A stretch of DNA of 64,000 nt from CADEDV01 sp964412375 (lineage in GTDB: Bacteria > Bacteroidota > Bacteroidia > Chitinophagales > Chitinophagaceae). Location of the stretch: NCBI GenBank assembly GCA_964412375.1, contig CAYPOD010000015.1, forward strand, positions 10,078-74,077. The letters are read 5' to 3'. Position numbers and translations under genes: made by a program. Positions 43,941 to 52,773 of the stretch are shown here, in pieces (position 1 is the first letter of the stretch; each line of letters opens with the position of its first letter). Below the pieces are notes generated by a model. That model searched no databases. It was not told the DNA's origin and saw only the letters and a program-made list of their open reading frames with translations.

Positions 43941-45689
43941 TCAAAATATAGCACCGGTTATATTGATGTCAGCTTTGGCAAATGCTTTGCGGTAACGTGC
44001 CATCACTTTATCTGCTTCTACTTTTTTCTTTTCACCTGACAAAGCCTGCCACAACCCGAACAAAGCCCATCCATTTTCATTGTTGTTCTCCAGGTCTGAC
44101 AGGAAAACGGCTTTTGCATCAGCATTTTTTCCCGCTTTTAGCATGGCATTGCCCAAATAATGTTTGGGGCTCAGCATCCAGTCTCTCGGTTCATTATAGA
44201 CCATGTTTTCTTCTATAACGACAGCTTCCTGCAATACTTTTATGGCATCATCAAATCTTTCCTCTTTCAGGGCTATAGAACCGGCTAGAATTTTTTCTGC
44301 CACGTTGGCGCCATCAATAGCAGGAGAGAAGGGGCTGAACGGCAATAACAGGATTGTATCTTTCAATAACTCATTTAGCCGGGACAATTCTCTTTTAGCA
44401 TCACTGGTGCGTCCGCCTGCCAGCATGGCCATGCCTCTTCCAAACCGAAAAATGATACTACTGTAAATGCGGTTGACCGCAGGCTGAGGCATTTCAAGCA
44501 ATGGTTGCCAGTTGCCAAAACGGATATTCACCAGCACCGGTGTGCTGTGAATGTATTGCAGGTAACTGCCCATTGCCCCGCCCATATCCAGGTAATCAGC
44601 AGGAATACTTTTTGCTGTGGCTGCCGCTGCTTTCATGGATTCTTCTTTCAGCCCACCCAGCATGGCATTGTTCGTTTGCATGTGTATGTTGTGAATGAGA
44701 TACAGGAAATCGTTATTGGTGACAGGGGCAAAGAGTTTACTGTAGAGTTCATACCCGTTAATTGCATTTTTGTTTACCTGCACTCCTTTTTCGTAATGCC
44801 CTGCCCGCAGGTAGATATGCGAAGGCATATGAACCGTGTGAGAAAGTCCCGGTGTTATTTTACCGAGCCTGTCGGCACTCGGCAAAGCTTTAGCAAAATA
44901 AGGTGATGGCTCCATCACATGAATGTAATAGTGATTGGCACCGGGATGATCCGGTGTTTTGGCCAGCAGTTTTTCCAGCACTGTCCTGATCAGTGGTGTC
45001 CATGGCCGGGGAGTACCGTCTATTTTCCAGAGGTCCCAGGGATGTTCCAGCATCATCGCATCTGCATACAAGGCCTGCACATCTGGATGCGCTGGAAACT
45101 TTTCATACGCTTTCTTCATCATGGATGTGTATTGCCCGTTCAGTTTAGCCCTGTTCATATCAGCCGAATCGGCAGTATAGCGAACAGCCATGGCATCAAT
45201 CAATGCTTTTTCAACGAGATTTGCAGACCCGGATAGTTCTTTTGCCTTTTCAGTTGCCGCCAGGGCTTCCGGTGAGGCGGCATAACCCAGGTCGTTGATG
45301 TTGGGGCCATAGGCCAGTGCCTGCGCCCAGTGAAGCATGGCACAACCGGGATCAAACCTGGCTGCTTTTTTAAAAGACGCCATGGACTCAATGATGTGAA
45401 AACTGTAATACATATTGATGCCCTGGTTAAAATAGAACTGGGCACTGTCGCTTTTTGTACTGATCGACCATAGATGAGTGCCCGAACCCGGCATAGGAGG
45501 TATGTCCATTTCTTCAATGAAATCTTTCAGGGCTTCCCAGTCCGGGCCGCAGCGGATAGTATTCTTTTTATAGTCAGTGTAAATTTTTTTATTGCCGGTA
45601 ATGCTGTTGTATGACTTGCCGGAACTAAAAGCCAGCAAAAGGGCCGTAACAAATGCCAGACCGGTTAGCAGCAGGAGCTTTGCTTTCAT
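43941..45689 (-). CDS. Exported TPR-containing protein
   Basis: 582 residues with an N-terminal hydrophobic signal (LLLLTGLAFVTALLLAF). It contains tetratricopeptide-like helices (for example AQFYFNQGINMYYSFHIIESMASFKKAARFDPGCAMLHW and the C-terminal DDAIKVLQEAVVIEENM). The central part is rich in His and Tyr (GANHYYIHVMEPS, GLSHTVHMPSHIYLRAGHY), conserved in this family as I know it and possibly metal-binding, but no function is established. It is a single gene ending at the hutG stop. Confidence 0.85.
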   Translation of the reverse strand: MKAKLLLLTGLAFVTALLLAFSSGKSYNSITGNKKIYTDYKKNTIRCGPDWEALKDFIEEMDIPPMPGSGTHLWSISTKSDSAQFYFNQGINMYYSFHIIESMASFKKAARFDPGCAMLHWAQALAYGPNINDLGYAASPEALAATEKAKELSGSANLVEKALIDAMAVRYTADSADMNRAKLNGQYTSMMKKAYEKFPAHPDVQALYADAMMLEHPWDLWKIDGTPRPWTPLIRTVLEKLLAKTPDHPGANHYYIHVMEPSPYFAKALPSADRLGKITPGLSHTVHMPSHIYLRAGHYEKGVQVNKNAINGYELYSKLFAPVTNNDFLYLIHNIHMQTNNAMLGGLKEESMKAAAATAKSIPADYLDMGGAMGSYLQYIHSTPVLVNIRFGNWQPLLEMPQPAVNRIYSSIIFRFGRGMAMLAGGRTSDAKRELSRLNELLKDTILLLPFSPFSPAIDGANVAEKILAGSIALKEERFDDAIKVLQEAVVIEENMVYNEPRDWMLSPKHYLGNAMLKAGKNADAKAVFLSDLENNNENGWALFGLWQALSGEKKKVEADKVMARYRKAFAKADINITGAIF

Positions 45690-45818
45690 GTTGCAAAAGT
45701 TTTGGCAACAAAAGTTACAAAATTTCTGCAGTTAGTATACTGATATGAGCGGATTGCAATGCTGTTTGATTGACTGGCGGATATTTGCTCCTAAAATTTC
45801 AGTTGCTATCAAACTTTC

Positions 45819-47768
45819 CTATTTTCCTTCCAGCGCTACGATTTTCTCAAATACCTTTTCATATTCGGTGTTAAGGGAGATCAATTCATCCGATGCTTTC
45901 TTATAAGCAGCTTCTGTTTGCAGGAATTTTGTTTTGTCGCCATAGGTTTCCGGAGAGGCCAGCGCTGCTTCCAGTTCCTGTTGTTGCAGTTTCAGCACGG
46001 CTATTTTTTCTTCCAGTTGCTGAAAAAGTTTCTGTTGTTTCTGGAGTTCTTTTTTTATTTCCTTATTGACCGGGGCTGCAGGTGGTGTCGCCGGTTTTTT
46101 TTCTTCAACAATCACTGACTTATTGACTTCCTGGCCGGCTGATTTTTTTTTCTCCGCTTCCTGTTTCGCCATTCTTTCTTTCCATTGCACCCATTCCTCG
46201 TAGCCGCCCTTGAATTCTTTTATTTCCTGGTCAACGATTTCCCAGATCTTGTTGGCGGTTTTTGAAATAAAGTAACGGTCGTGGCTTACCAGGATGATGC
46301 TGCCTTCATATTTTTTAAGTGCTTCTATCAGCAGGTCGCAGCTATGCATATCGAGGTGGTTGGTCGGTTCGTCCAGCATCAGGAAATTGGCCTTGCTCAC
46401 AATCACTTTTGCCAGGGCCACTCTTGCTTTTTCACCACCACTCAGTATTTTGATCTTCTTATCCGCATCATCTCCGCTAAAAAGAAAACAGCCTAACAAT
46501 CCCCTCAATTCAAGTTCCGTCATCTGGCTGCCGCATTCTTTCATTTCTTCCAGGATTGTGTTATTGATGTTTAATGCCTCCAGTTGGTGCTGAGCATAAA
46601 AACTTTCTTCCACATTGTGGCCCCATTTTCTTTCACCGCTATCAAGCGGTTCTGTACCGGCAATGATGCGCAGCAGGGTGGATTTACCTTTCCCGTTGGC
46701 GCCAATCAATGCAATTTTATCATCCCTGTCAATTTCAGCAGAACTGTTGCGGAGGATGATATTATCGCCAAAGGATTTGCTGATATTTTTCAGTTCGGTG
46801 AGCACACGGCCCGGTTGTTTATCCACCCGGAAGTTGATGCGGATATTGGGGCGTTCCACTTCCACATCCTCGATACGTTCCAGTTTGTCTAATTTTTTGA
46901 TCAGGCTTTGCGCCATGGCTGCCTTGCTGGCCTTGGCTCTGAACCGTTCGATCAGCCGTTCATTTTGCCGGATATAGTCCTGCTGGTTTTCGTAGGCTTT
47001 TTGCTGCATTTCGATGCGGATGGCTTTTTCTTTTTCATAGTAGTCATAATTACCACCGTAGATATGCAATTGCTGCTGGTACACTTCCACAATCTTGGTC
47101 ACCATCCGGTTCAGGAAGTATTTATCGTGGCTCACAATGACCACCGAGCCCTGGTAATGTTGCAAATATTTTTCCAGCCATTCAATGGAAGGAAGGTCAA
47201 GGTGGTTGGTGGGTTCATCCAGCAACAACAGGTCGGGTTGTTGCAATATCATTTTGGCCAGCAATACCCTCATCCGCCAGCCACCGCTGAATTCTTTATA
47301 AGGCCGTTGCAGGTCGGCATTGGAAAATCCTAATCCCTGCAGCACTTCTTCTGTTTTGTGATGAATGTTGTAGCCGCCAAGTGTTTCTAATTCATGCAGA
47401 CGGTCGGTATATTCAAGCAATGTCTTTTCATCGCCTGTTTTTTCCAGCTCTTTGCCGATCTCTTCAATTTCTTTTTCTAATTGCAGCACCCTTTCAAATG
47501 CTCCGAGGGCAACCTGTAAGATGGAATCATTTGTGTCAAAACTGAGAAGGTCCTGGTGCAGATAGCCAATAGAGGTGGTGCGACTCCGTTCCACTGTTCC
47601 TTTGGAAGGCTGGTATTCACCCACCAGCAATTTCAGCAGGGTTGATTTACCTGTGCCATTATAGCCGATAAGACCAATGCGTTCGCCGGGCTGAATATGC
47701 CAGGTGGCATCTTCGACGATCACTCTTGCTCCAAATTCAAAAGTTACATCCTGTAATCCTGCTAACAT
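45819..47768 (-). CDS. ABC-F family ATPase (Uup/EttA-like)
   Basis: 649 residues with two ABC domains and no membrane part. First: GYNGTGKSTLLK (35-46), FSGGWRMRVLLAK, LLLLDEPTNHLD. Second: GANGKGKSTLLR, LSGGEKARVALAK, FLMLDEPTNHLD. A long linker lies between them and a C-terminal coiled-coil extension (after about 545) is Lys/Glu-rich, as in Uup. ABC-F proteins bind ribosomes in the E site and rescue stalled or antibiotic-inhibited translation; this subgroup may also act in DNA-replication stability. Specific role not determinable. Confidence 0.93.
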   Translation of the reverse strand: MLAGLQDVTFEFGARVIVEDATWHIQPGERIGLIGYNGTGKSTLLKLLVGEYQPSKGTVERSRTTSIGYLHQDLLSFDTNDSILQVALGAFERVLQLEKEIEEIGKELEKTGDEKTLLEYTDRLHELETLGGYNIHHKTEEVLQGLGFSNADLQRPYKEFSGGWRMRVLLAKMILQQPDLLLLDEPTNHLDLPSIEWLEKYLQHYQGSVVIVSHDKYFLNRMVTKIVEVYQQQLHIYGGNYDYYEKEKAIRIEMQQKAYENQQDYIRQNERLIERFRAKASKAAMAQSLIKKLDKLERIEDVEVERPNIRINFRVDKQPGRVLTELKNISKSFGDNIILRNSSAEIDRDDKIALIGANGKGKSTLLRIIAGTEPLDSGERKWGHNVEESFYAQHQLEALNINNTILEEMKECGSQMTELELRGLLGCFLFSGDDADKKIKILSGGEKARVALAKVIVSKANFLMLDEPTNHLDMHSCDLLIEALKKYEGSIILVSHDRYFISKTANKIWEIVDQEIKEFKGGYEEWVQWKERMAKQEAEKKKSAGQEVNKSVIVEEKKPATPPAAPVNKEIKKELQKQQKLFQQLEEKIAVLKLQQQELEAALASPETYGDKTKFLQTEAAYKKASDELISLNTEYEKVFEKIVALEGK

Positions 47769-47784
47769 ACGCTGAAATGAGGCG

Positions 47785-47792
47785 CAAATGTA
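47785..47792 (-). promoter_or_regulatory. -7 element of the ABC-F gene
   Basis: Minus-strand TACATTTG (plus CAAATGTA) fits TAnnTTTG and lies 16 bp before the ATG at 47768. Confidence 0.5.
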
Positions 47793-47869
47793 GAAAGAAA
47801 AAAACTGAGAAACTGCCGTGCAGCTCTCTATAAACCTAATATTGATAAACGGGAAATGAAGGAAGATGA

Positions 47870-48220
47870 TTAGTACCGGTTCCTGTCACGGTTGTAGCCG
47901 CCGCCCCCTTTGTTGAAGCCACCCCTGTCCCTGTTGTAACCGCCGCCACCACCGCTGCGGAATCCACCACCGCCGCCTTGCTTATCATCTGCTTTTTTAA
48001 CAACCAGGGTTTTTCTGCCAATGGGCAGGTTGTTCAAACCTTCGATGGCTTCATTGGCTTCGGCTTCGAGCGGCATATCCACAAATCCAAAACCACGGCT
48101 TTTGCCGGTTTCCCTGTCCATTGATACTTTGGCGGATAATACGGTGCCGAATTTTTCAAAAAACTCTTCCAGTTCGGCATCGTCCATGTCATAGGGCAAA
48201 CCTGCCACAAAAAGTTTCAT
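47870..48220 (-). CDS. RNA-binding protein with one RRM and an RGG-like tail
   Basis: 116 residues. One RNA-recognition motif: RNP2 LFVAGLP (3-9) and RNP1 RGFGFVDM (42-49), then a basic linker, and a tail from about residue 80 of Gly, Arg, Asn and Tyr (GGGGYNRDRNRY end). Similar small RRM proteins are common in Bacteroidota, where they are thought to act as global RNA chaperones. The ATG at 48220 is chosen; upstream frames would add a non-homologous 45 residues. The tail resembles the N-terminal extension of the IF-3 in this window. Confidence 0.92.
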   Translation of the reverse strand: MKLFVAGLPYDMDDAELEEFFEKFGTVLSAKVSMDRETGKSRGFGFVDMPLEAEANEAIEGLNNLPIGRKTLVVKKADDKQGGGGGFRSGGGGGYNRDRGGFNKGGGGYNRDRNRY

Positions 48221-48394
48221 GCTACTAATTTTTGTAAATGTAATAAAGATATGCTGGTATTGAACATAAAAATGACCGGGGTGCTCAAATGAGGAAAACC
48301 ACGTTACAGATGTGAAAAACCCCCGCAGTTGTAGGGTTTCAATAACAACAGACAATAGATATTTGGTCGTAAATAAACGACAGTTTTAGGGATG

Positions 48395-48910
48395 CTATTT
48401 TGACCGTATAAAATTGAAGCGAATGGTATCTTTTCCGCCTTTCTGATTGGGACCGGCAATGAAAGCCCTAAGCGTATCTGCCGCAGCCAATGTGTAGTTG
48501 ATGTCTGTAGGGAAATCATGTGATGGATTACTGAACTGAACTTGGTTTTCATCCACGAAGACTGAATGAAATTTAACCGCTTTCCCCTGGTTTTGGCCCC
48601 GGGCCAGCACTTCATATACCCAACGATCCTTTTCAGGATAAATTTTGACGGTTTCATTTACGATGGTATCTGTTCCCTTGACACTACAGGCTATTGCATC
48701 ATAACCACCGTCATCGTTTTTTGTCCACCTCTCAAATCCTCTGCGACTTTCACGAAGCCAGGTGCCTGTTATCTTTTCAAAAATAAGTTGCTTCATCACA
48801 TTTTCCTCAGTGCAGGTTCTATGTGATGTTTGAAAAGTATTCAATGATACAGCCGTTGCAAATAAAAAGGAGGGCAGTAATATGATGCTGAAGTATGGAT
48901 TTTTTTTCAT
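48395..48910 (-). CDS. Exported DUF6265-like protein
   Basis: 171 residues. Signal peptide (YFSIILLPSFLFATAVSL) and a lipocalin-like body with FEKITGTWLRESRRGFERW and the family-like block QVQFSNPSHDFPTDINYTL. It is likely a small beta-barrel binding or stress protein in the periplasm; function not established. The start ATG at 48910 is 5 bp after the end of the VOC gene, so it is probably the third gene of an AraC-VOC unit. Confidence 0.75.
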   Translation of the reverse strand: MKKNPYFSIILLPSFLFATAVSLNTFQTSHRTCTEENVMKQLIFEKITGTWLRESRRGFERWTKNDDGGYDAIACSVKGTDTIVNETVKIYPEKDRWVYEVLARGQNQGKAVKFHSVFVDENQVQFSNPSHDFPTDINYTLAAADTLRAFIAGPNQKGGKDTIRFNFIRSK

Positions 48911-48915
48911 AAAAA

Positions 48916-49284
48916 TTAATTGATGGAATGTAGCGCCATTTTGTTTCCTTCCGTATCAATAAAGATGGCAAAGTAACCCATCTCAGGGCTTATCTGTGTT
49001 TTAGGTACGATCACTTTGCCACCAGCAGCATCCACTTTTGAAAGGGGAACTGCGAGATCATTTCCGCCATTCAGGTAGATCAACGCACCATCCATGGAAG
49101 GAGCATAATCATCACCCTGCACAATAGCACCAGCCACATTTGAACCATCACCGGGAAAGAAAGCCATTTTTGTTCCGAACATTTCTGTTTCGTTCATTTC
49201 GCAGCTTAATATAGTTTGGTAAAAGTTTTTTGCCCGGGCTATATCGCTGACAGCGATCTCAAACCAATTGATGATGTTTTGCAT
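48916..49284 (-). CDS. VOC (vicinal oxygen chelate) family protein
   Basis: 122 residues in the glyoxalase/bleomycin resistance/dioxygenase fold: WFEIAVSDIARAKNFYQTIL at the N-terminus and YFAIFIDTEGNKMALHS at the C-terminus. Metal ligand positions include Glu/His at these two ends; substrate unknown. Start ATG at 49284 chosen for the family start. It lies between the AraC-like regulator and the DUF6265-like gene; shared control is likely. Confidence 0.88.
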   Translation of the reverse strand: MQNIINWFEIAVSDIARAKNFYQTILSCEMNETEMFGTKMAFFPGDGSNVAGAIVQGDDYAPSMDGALIYLNGGNDLAVPLSKVDAAGGKVIVPKTQISPEMGYFAIFIDTEGNKMALHSIN

Positions 49285-49352
49285 GACAATACTTTTTTTT
49301 ATGCCTGCAAAATAAAAGCCATGCATTTTTCAAAATTGTAAAATTGCGACAA

Positions 49353-50168
49353 TCATTCTGCTGAAGCAAAGAGGGCGGCAAAGCGAAGATTCCTGGCATA
49401 GAATGATTTTGGGCTTATGCCGGTAAACTCTTTGAAGTCTTTGATAAAATGCGCCTGGTCATAGTAGCCGTTTTCATAGGCCAGCGAGGTGAGGCTGGTG
49501 AATTTTTGTTGTTCCAGCATTTTGAGAGTGGCTTGCAACCGCACCGCACGGGCCAGTTGTTTAGGGCTCATCCCGATGACAGAAGTGAATTTTCGTTCAA
49601 TATTTCTGCGGCTGGTGTTGAGGCTGCCGGCCAGTTCTGTTACATCCAACTGTCCCTGCGAACGGACAATAACTTCAACACAATTCTTTGTGATCACATC
49701 AATGGTTTGCTGTTCGCTGAGCCGTGAGAGCAGGAATGATTCAATGATACGGATGCGTTCGGCATTGGATGAAGCATTGATGACGGCATCTTCCAGTTGC
49801 TTTCCTTTTTCTCCAAACACTTCATCTATCGGGTTGGCCTTGTCTTGCAACCGGGTGACCGGGATAGTAATAAAAGGTGCAAGCCCTTCGGGTAAAAAAC
49901 GGGCAGAGATCATTCCGCTGATGCCTGTAGGGGCTATTTCGACGAACCGGGTGATCTGCCCGAAAACAAAACTCCGCGGTTGGAGGATGGAAGATCCGTT
50001 TTCAAAATATTGACGGTATAAGTCACCGAAATGAAAGATCATTTCCATGCACCCATCGGGGACCACCCGTTGCTTTACCGGCTCTGAGGAGGCTTCATCC
50101 TCCAGTGTCCAGAAGCATTTTATAAAGTCCTTCAATTCCTCTGATGGCTCATACACCTGGTAATCCAT
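49353..50168 (-). CDS. AraC-family transcriptional regulator
   Basis: 271 residues. The N-terminal sensor half (about 1-150, with VVPDGCMEMIFHFGD) is the DUF6597 type. The C-terminal HTH has two helix-turn-helix motifs: VTELAGSLNTSRRNIERKFTSVIGMSPKQLARAVRL and SLAYENGYYDQAHFIKDFKEFTGISP. It probably regulates the VOC and DUF6265-like genes downstream of it on the same strand. The inducer is unknown. Confidence 0.92.
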   Translation of the reverse strand: MDYQVYEPSEELKDFIKCFWTLEDEASSEPVKQRVVPDGCMEMIFHFGDLYRQYFENGSSILQPRSFVFGQITRFVEIAPTGISGMISARFLPEGLAPFITIPVTRLQDKANPIDEVFGEKGKQLEDAVINASSNAERIRIIESFLLSRLSEQQTIDVITKNCVEVIVRSQGQLDVTELAGSLNTSRRNIERKFTSVIGMSPKQLARAVRLQATLKMLEQQKFTSLTSLAYENGYYDQAHFIKDFKEFTGISPKSFYARNLRFAALFASAE

Positions 50169-50255
50169 TTCTGCTGCTATTAAGAAACTAAAGATAAAGG
50201 AAGATGAAATGAAAACCCCACCCTTGTCTTACCTTTAAAGCATAAAGGTCCATTT

Positions 50256-52181
50256 ATGAAACAACTTACTTTTTTTCTCATTACGGCAACTTTAATTTCA
50301 TTAAATGCAATTACACAACCCACGCAAAAACCACCTCTGCATGGCAAAAACTGGATGGCCATCACCGGCAAGCCATTAGCCGCAACAGCAGGTTCCATGA
50401 TCTTTCAGCAGGGTGGCAATGCTGTGGATGCCGCTTGTGCCATGCTCGCAGCCACCTGCACCATGTGGGATGTGCTGAGTTGGGGAGGAGAGACCCAGGC
50501 GCTGATCTATAATCCCAAAACAAAAAAGGTTATTGCCATTAATGCCCTTGGTGTGGCCCCAACTGGAGCTACTGTTGATTTTTTTAAGAGCAAGGGTTAT
50601 GATTTTCCACCTGAATACGGGCCTCTGGCTGCCGTTACTCCCGGCACCCCGGGAGGAATTTGTCATATGCTTTCAGCATATGGAACCATGAGCCTGAAGC
50701 AAGTGCTGGCGCCAGCTATGGAACTGGCAGCCGGTTATCCGATCGAAGCACAAACCGCCAATAGTATTGAAAGAAATAAAGCAAGGATCAAAGAATGGCC
50801 TTATAGTAAAAAAGTTTTTTTGCCTCACCTCGGTGAAAAAAGGGAAGCTCCAGAGGCAGGTGAGATATTTATTCAAAAAGATTTGCTGGCCACTCTTACA
50901 AAAATGGTGGAGGCGGAACAGCAGGCATTAAAAGCTGGGAAGAACAGGAAGCAGGCTATCATGGCGGCATTTGACCGTTTTTATAAAGGTGATATCGCCA
51001 AAGAATTTGTAAGGGGTTGCCGGGAACAGGGCGGGTTGATTACATTGGAAGATCTTGCCAGGTGGAAGCCCATTGAAGAAGAACCGATGAAAATAACGTA
51101 CAAGGGAATTGATGTATATAAACTGCAGCAATGGACACAAGGGCCGGTGTTGTTGCAAGCGCTGAATATCCTCGAGAATTTTGATCTGAGAGAAATGAAG
51201 TATAACAGCGCAAAATATATTCATACTGTTTACCAGGCTATGAATCTTGCCTTTGCAGACAGGGACTTTTATTATGGCGATCCTTATTTTGCCCCGGTGG
51301 AGCCAATGAAAGGGTTGCTCAGCAAGGAATATGCAAAGCAAAGAGCAGCAATGATCAGTTTTGAAAAAAATAATCCGGCTATCGGCCCCGGCGATCCATA
51401 CCCGTTTGAAGGAAAAGTAAATCCTTACATTGAATTGCTGAAGAAAAGAGGGTTTGAGCAGGACAGTTCTAAAAGGAATTTTGTTCCCACACATGATATG
51501 GGTTTACATAATGAAAACAATAGCAGTGAAGGATACACACATAGCAGTTTGCCGGTTGATGATGAGTATATGGACAGGTTATGGAGGGGTACCACAACTG
51601 TCGAGGCAGCAGATAAAGAAGGTTGGGTGGTCTCCATCACCCCAAGCGGAGGTTGGTTGCCCGCCTGTATTGCTGGAAACACCGGGGTTGGTATGAGCCA
51701 GCGTTTGCAAAGTTTTGTTCTTGATCCGGCCCTGAACCCGTTTAATGTAGTTGAACCGGGTAAAAGACCTAGAGTGACGCTGACACCCTCGCTGGCAATG
51801 AAAGATGGAAAACCCTTTTTGTCATTTGCTGTGCAGGGAGGCGACACACAGGATCAGAATTTGCTGCAATTCTTTTTGAATATGGTTGAGTTTGGAATGA
51901 CGGTGCAGCAGGCTGCTGAAGCAGCAAATATTAACAGCAACCAGTTGTGGTTGTCTTTAGGCGGAACAAAAAATGATGACCGCAAACCAAGACCCGGGAG
52001 CATTTTAGTAAGCCGCGACACACCAGAATCTGTAAGAGAAGAATTAAAAAAGATGGGTTATACAGTGCAAACTGGAAATCGCACCAGCGGCCCGATCAAT
52101 GCTATCTTTTTCGACTGGAAACATAACAGCCTTTGGGGAGGAAGCAGCAACAATGGTGAAGACTATGGTATTGGCTGGTAA
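50256..52181 (+). CDS. Exported gamma-glutamyltransferase family protein
   Basis: 641 residues. Signal peptide (QLTFFLITATLISLNAITQ), then the family N-terminal motif GGNAVDAACAMLAATC and WDVLSWGGETQALIYN. The nucleophile of this self-cleaving family is the first Thr of a TT pair; here GTTTVEAADKEGWVVSITPSGGW fits, with T446 as the likely start of the small subunit. The GSS-like GGSSNNGEDYG tail is also typical. It would hydrolyse or transfer gamma-glutamyl groups of glutathione or similar peptides in the periplasm. Substrate is uncertain. Confidence 0.9.
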   Translation: MKQLTFFLITATLISLNAITQPTQKPPLHGKNWMAITGKPLAATAGSMIFQQGGNAVDAACAMLAATCTMWDVLSWGGETQALIYNPKTKKVIAINALGVAPTGATVDFFKSKGYDFPPEYGPLAAVTPGTPGGICHMLSAYGTMSLKQVLAPAMELAAGYPIEAQTANSIERNKARIKEWPYSKKVFLPHLGEKREAPEAGEIFIQKDLLATLTKMVEAEQQALKAGKNRKQAIMAAFDRFYKGDIAKEFVRGCREQGGLITLEDLARWKPIEEEPMKITYKGIDVYKLQQWTQGPVLLQALNILENFDLREMKYNSAKYIHTVYQAMNLAFADRDFYYGDPYFAPVEPMKGLLSKEYAKQRAAMISFEKNNPAIGPGDPYPFEGKVNPYIELLKKRGFEQDSSKRNFVPTHDMGLHNENNSSEGYTHSSLPVDDEYMDRLWRGTTTVEAADKEGWVVSITPSGGWLPACIAGNTGVGMSQRLQSFVLDPALNPFNVVEPGKRPRVTLTPSLAMKDGKPFLSFAVQGGDTQDQNLLQFFLNMVEFGMTVQQAAEAANINSNQLWLSLGGTKNDDRKPRPGSILVSRDTPESVREELKKMGYTVQTGNRTSGPINAIFFDWKHNSLWGGSSNNGEDYGIGW

Positions 52182-52296
52182 ACTATTCGTATACATCTGA
52201 GGAATGTCATTTCATAAAATGATGTTCATCATGAAATGCGCAGCTGTAAATTTTAATTTTTGCTTCAAACAATTGCAAACATTAAAATTTCAACTT

Positions 52297-52698
52297 ATGA
52301 AACTCAATATACTTCAGTCAAAAACAATACAGGACCTTCAGGGAGAGTTTGCTGCTGTTTATCCATACCTGAAGATTGAGTTTTTTGAATCGGCGCATAA
52401 ACCAGAGCAGGGTTCAATGGGTTCTGTGCAATATCCCCGGATGATGAAACTGGGAGAACTGAGTCCTTTACTCAATGAAGGCAATATTGATATAAATACT
52501 TCTGTTATTACTTCTCAGCTAGAACAGGTTTTTCAACGGGAATTTGGGCTGAATGCACAGGTTTTCCGCAATATGGCCGGCACCTGGATACAAACCACCA
52601 GCAGTGACTACCTGTCCCTGGCTGAACAGAATGAATTGGGAAGGGGAGCAGCTCAGCGCAATCGTCCCACTCAGCGTATTGAAGACAGTGAGTACTAA
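52297..52698 (+). CDS. Conserved hypothetical protein
   Basis: 133 residues from the ATG at 52297; an earlier in-frame ATG at 52204 would add 31 residues with no recognisable similarity. The N-terminal part (LNILQSKTIQDLQGEFAAVYPYLKIEFFES) appears repeatedly in Bacteroidota hypothetical proteins, as far as I know it. It is soluble and mixed alpha/beta, with no motif that reveals a function. It ends in an acidic tail (QRIEDSEY). It shares a bidirectional terminator with the next gene. Confidence 0.8.
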   Translation: MKLNILQSKTIQDLQGEFAAVYPYLKIEFFESAHKPEQGSMGSVQYPRMMKLGELSPLLNEGNIDINTSVITSQLEQVFQREFGLNAQVFRNMAGTWIQTTSSDYLSLAEQNELGRGAAQRNRPTQRIEDSEY

Positions 52699-52717
52699 AC
52701 ATTTTTCTAACCTCCAT

Positions 52718-52754
52718 AAAAAAAATCCCCGGTTTTGCAGCCGGGGATTTTTTT
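52718..52754. terminator. Bidirectional terminator
   Basis: AAAAAATCCCCGG and CCGGGGATTTTTT form a stem with tracts on both sides. It serves the plus-strand hypothetical gene and the minus-strand T9SS cargo gene. Confidence 0.9.
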
Positions 52755-52773
52755 ATGAAACTGTGTTTAATAA

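Noticed and set aside
46908..47333. Plus-strand frame antisense to the ABC-F gene
   Set aside because: No motif; the minus-strand ABC-F signatures explain the sequence.
47870..48000. Glycine-codon tandem repeat in the RRM gene
   Set aside because: The repeated GGC/GGT-like DNA simply encodes the Gly-rich tail; it is not a separate repeat array or CRISPR.
50928..51494. Minus-strand open frame inside the gamma-glutamyltransferase gene
   Set aside because: Shadow of a conserved gene on the opposite strand; no family pattern.
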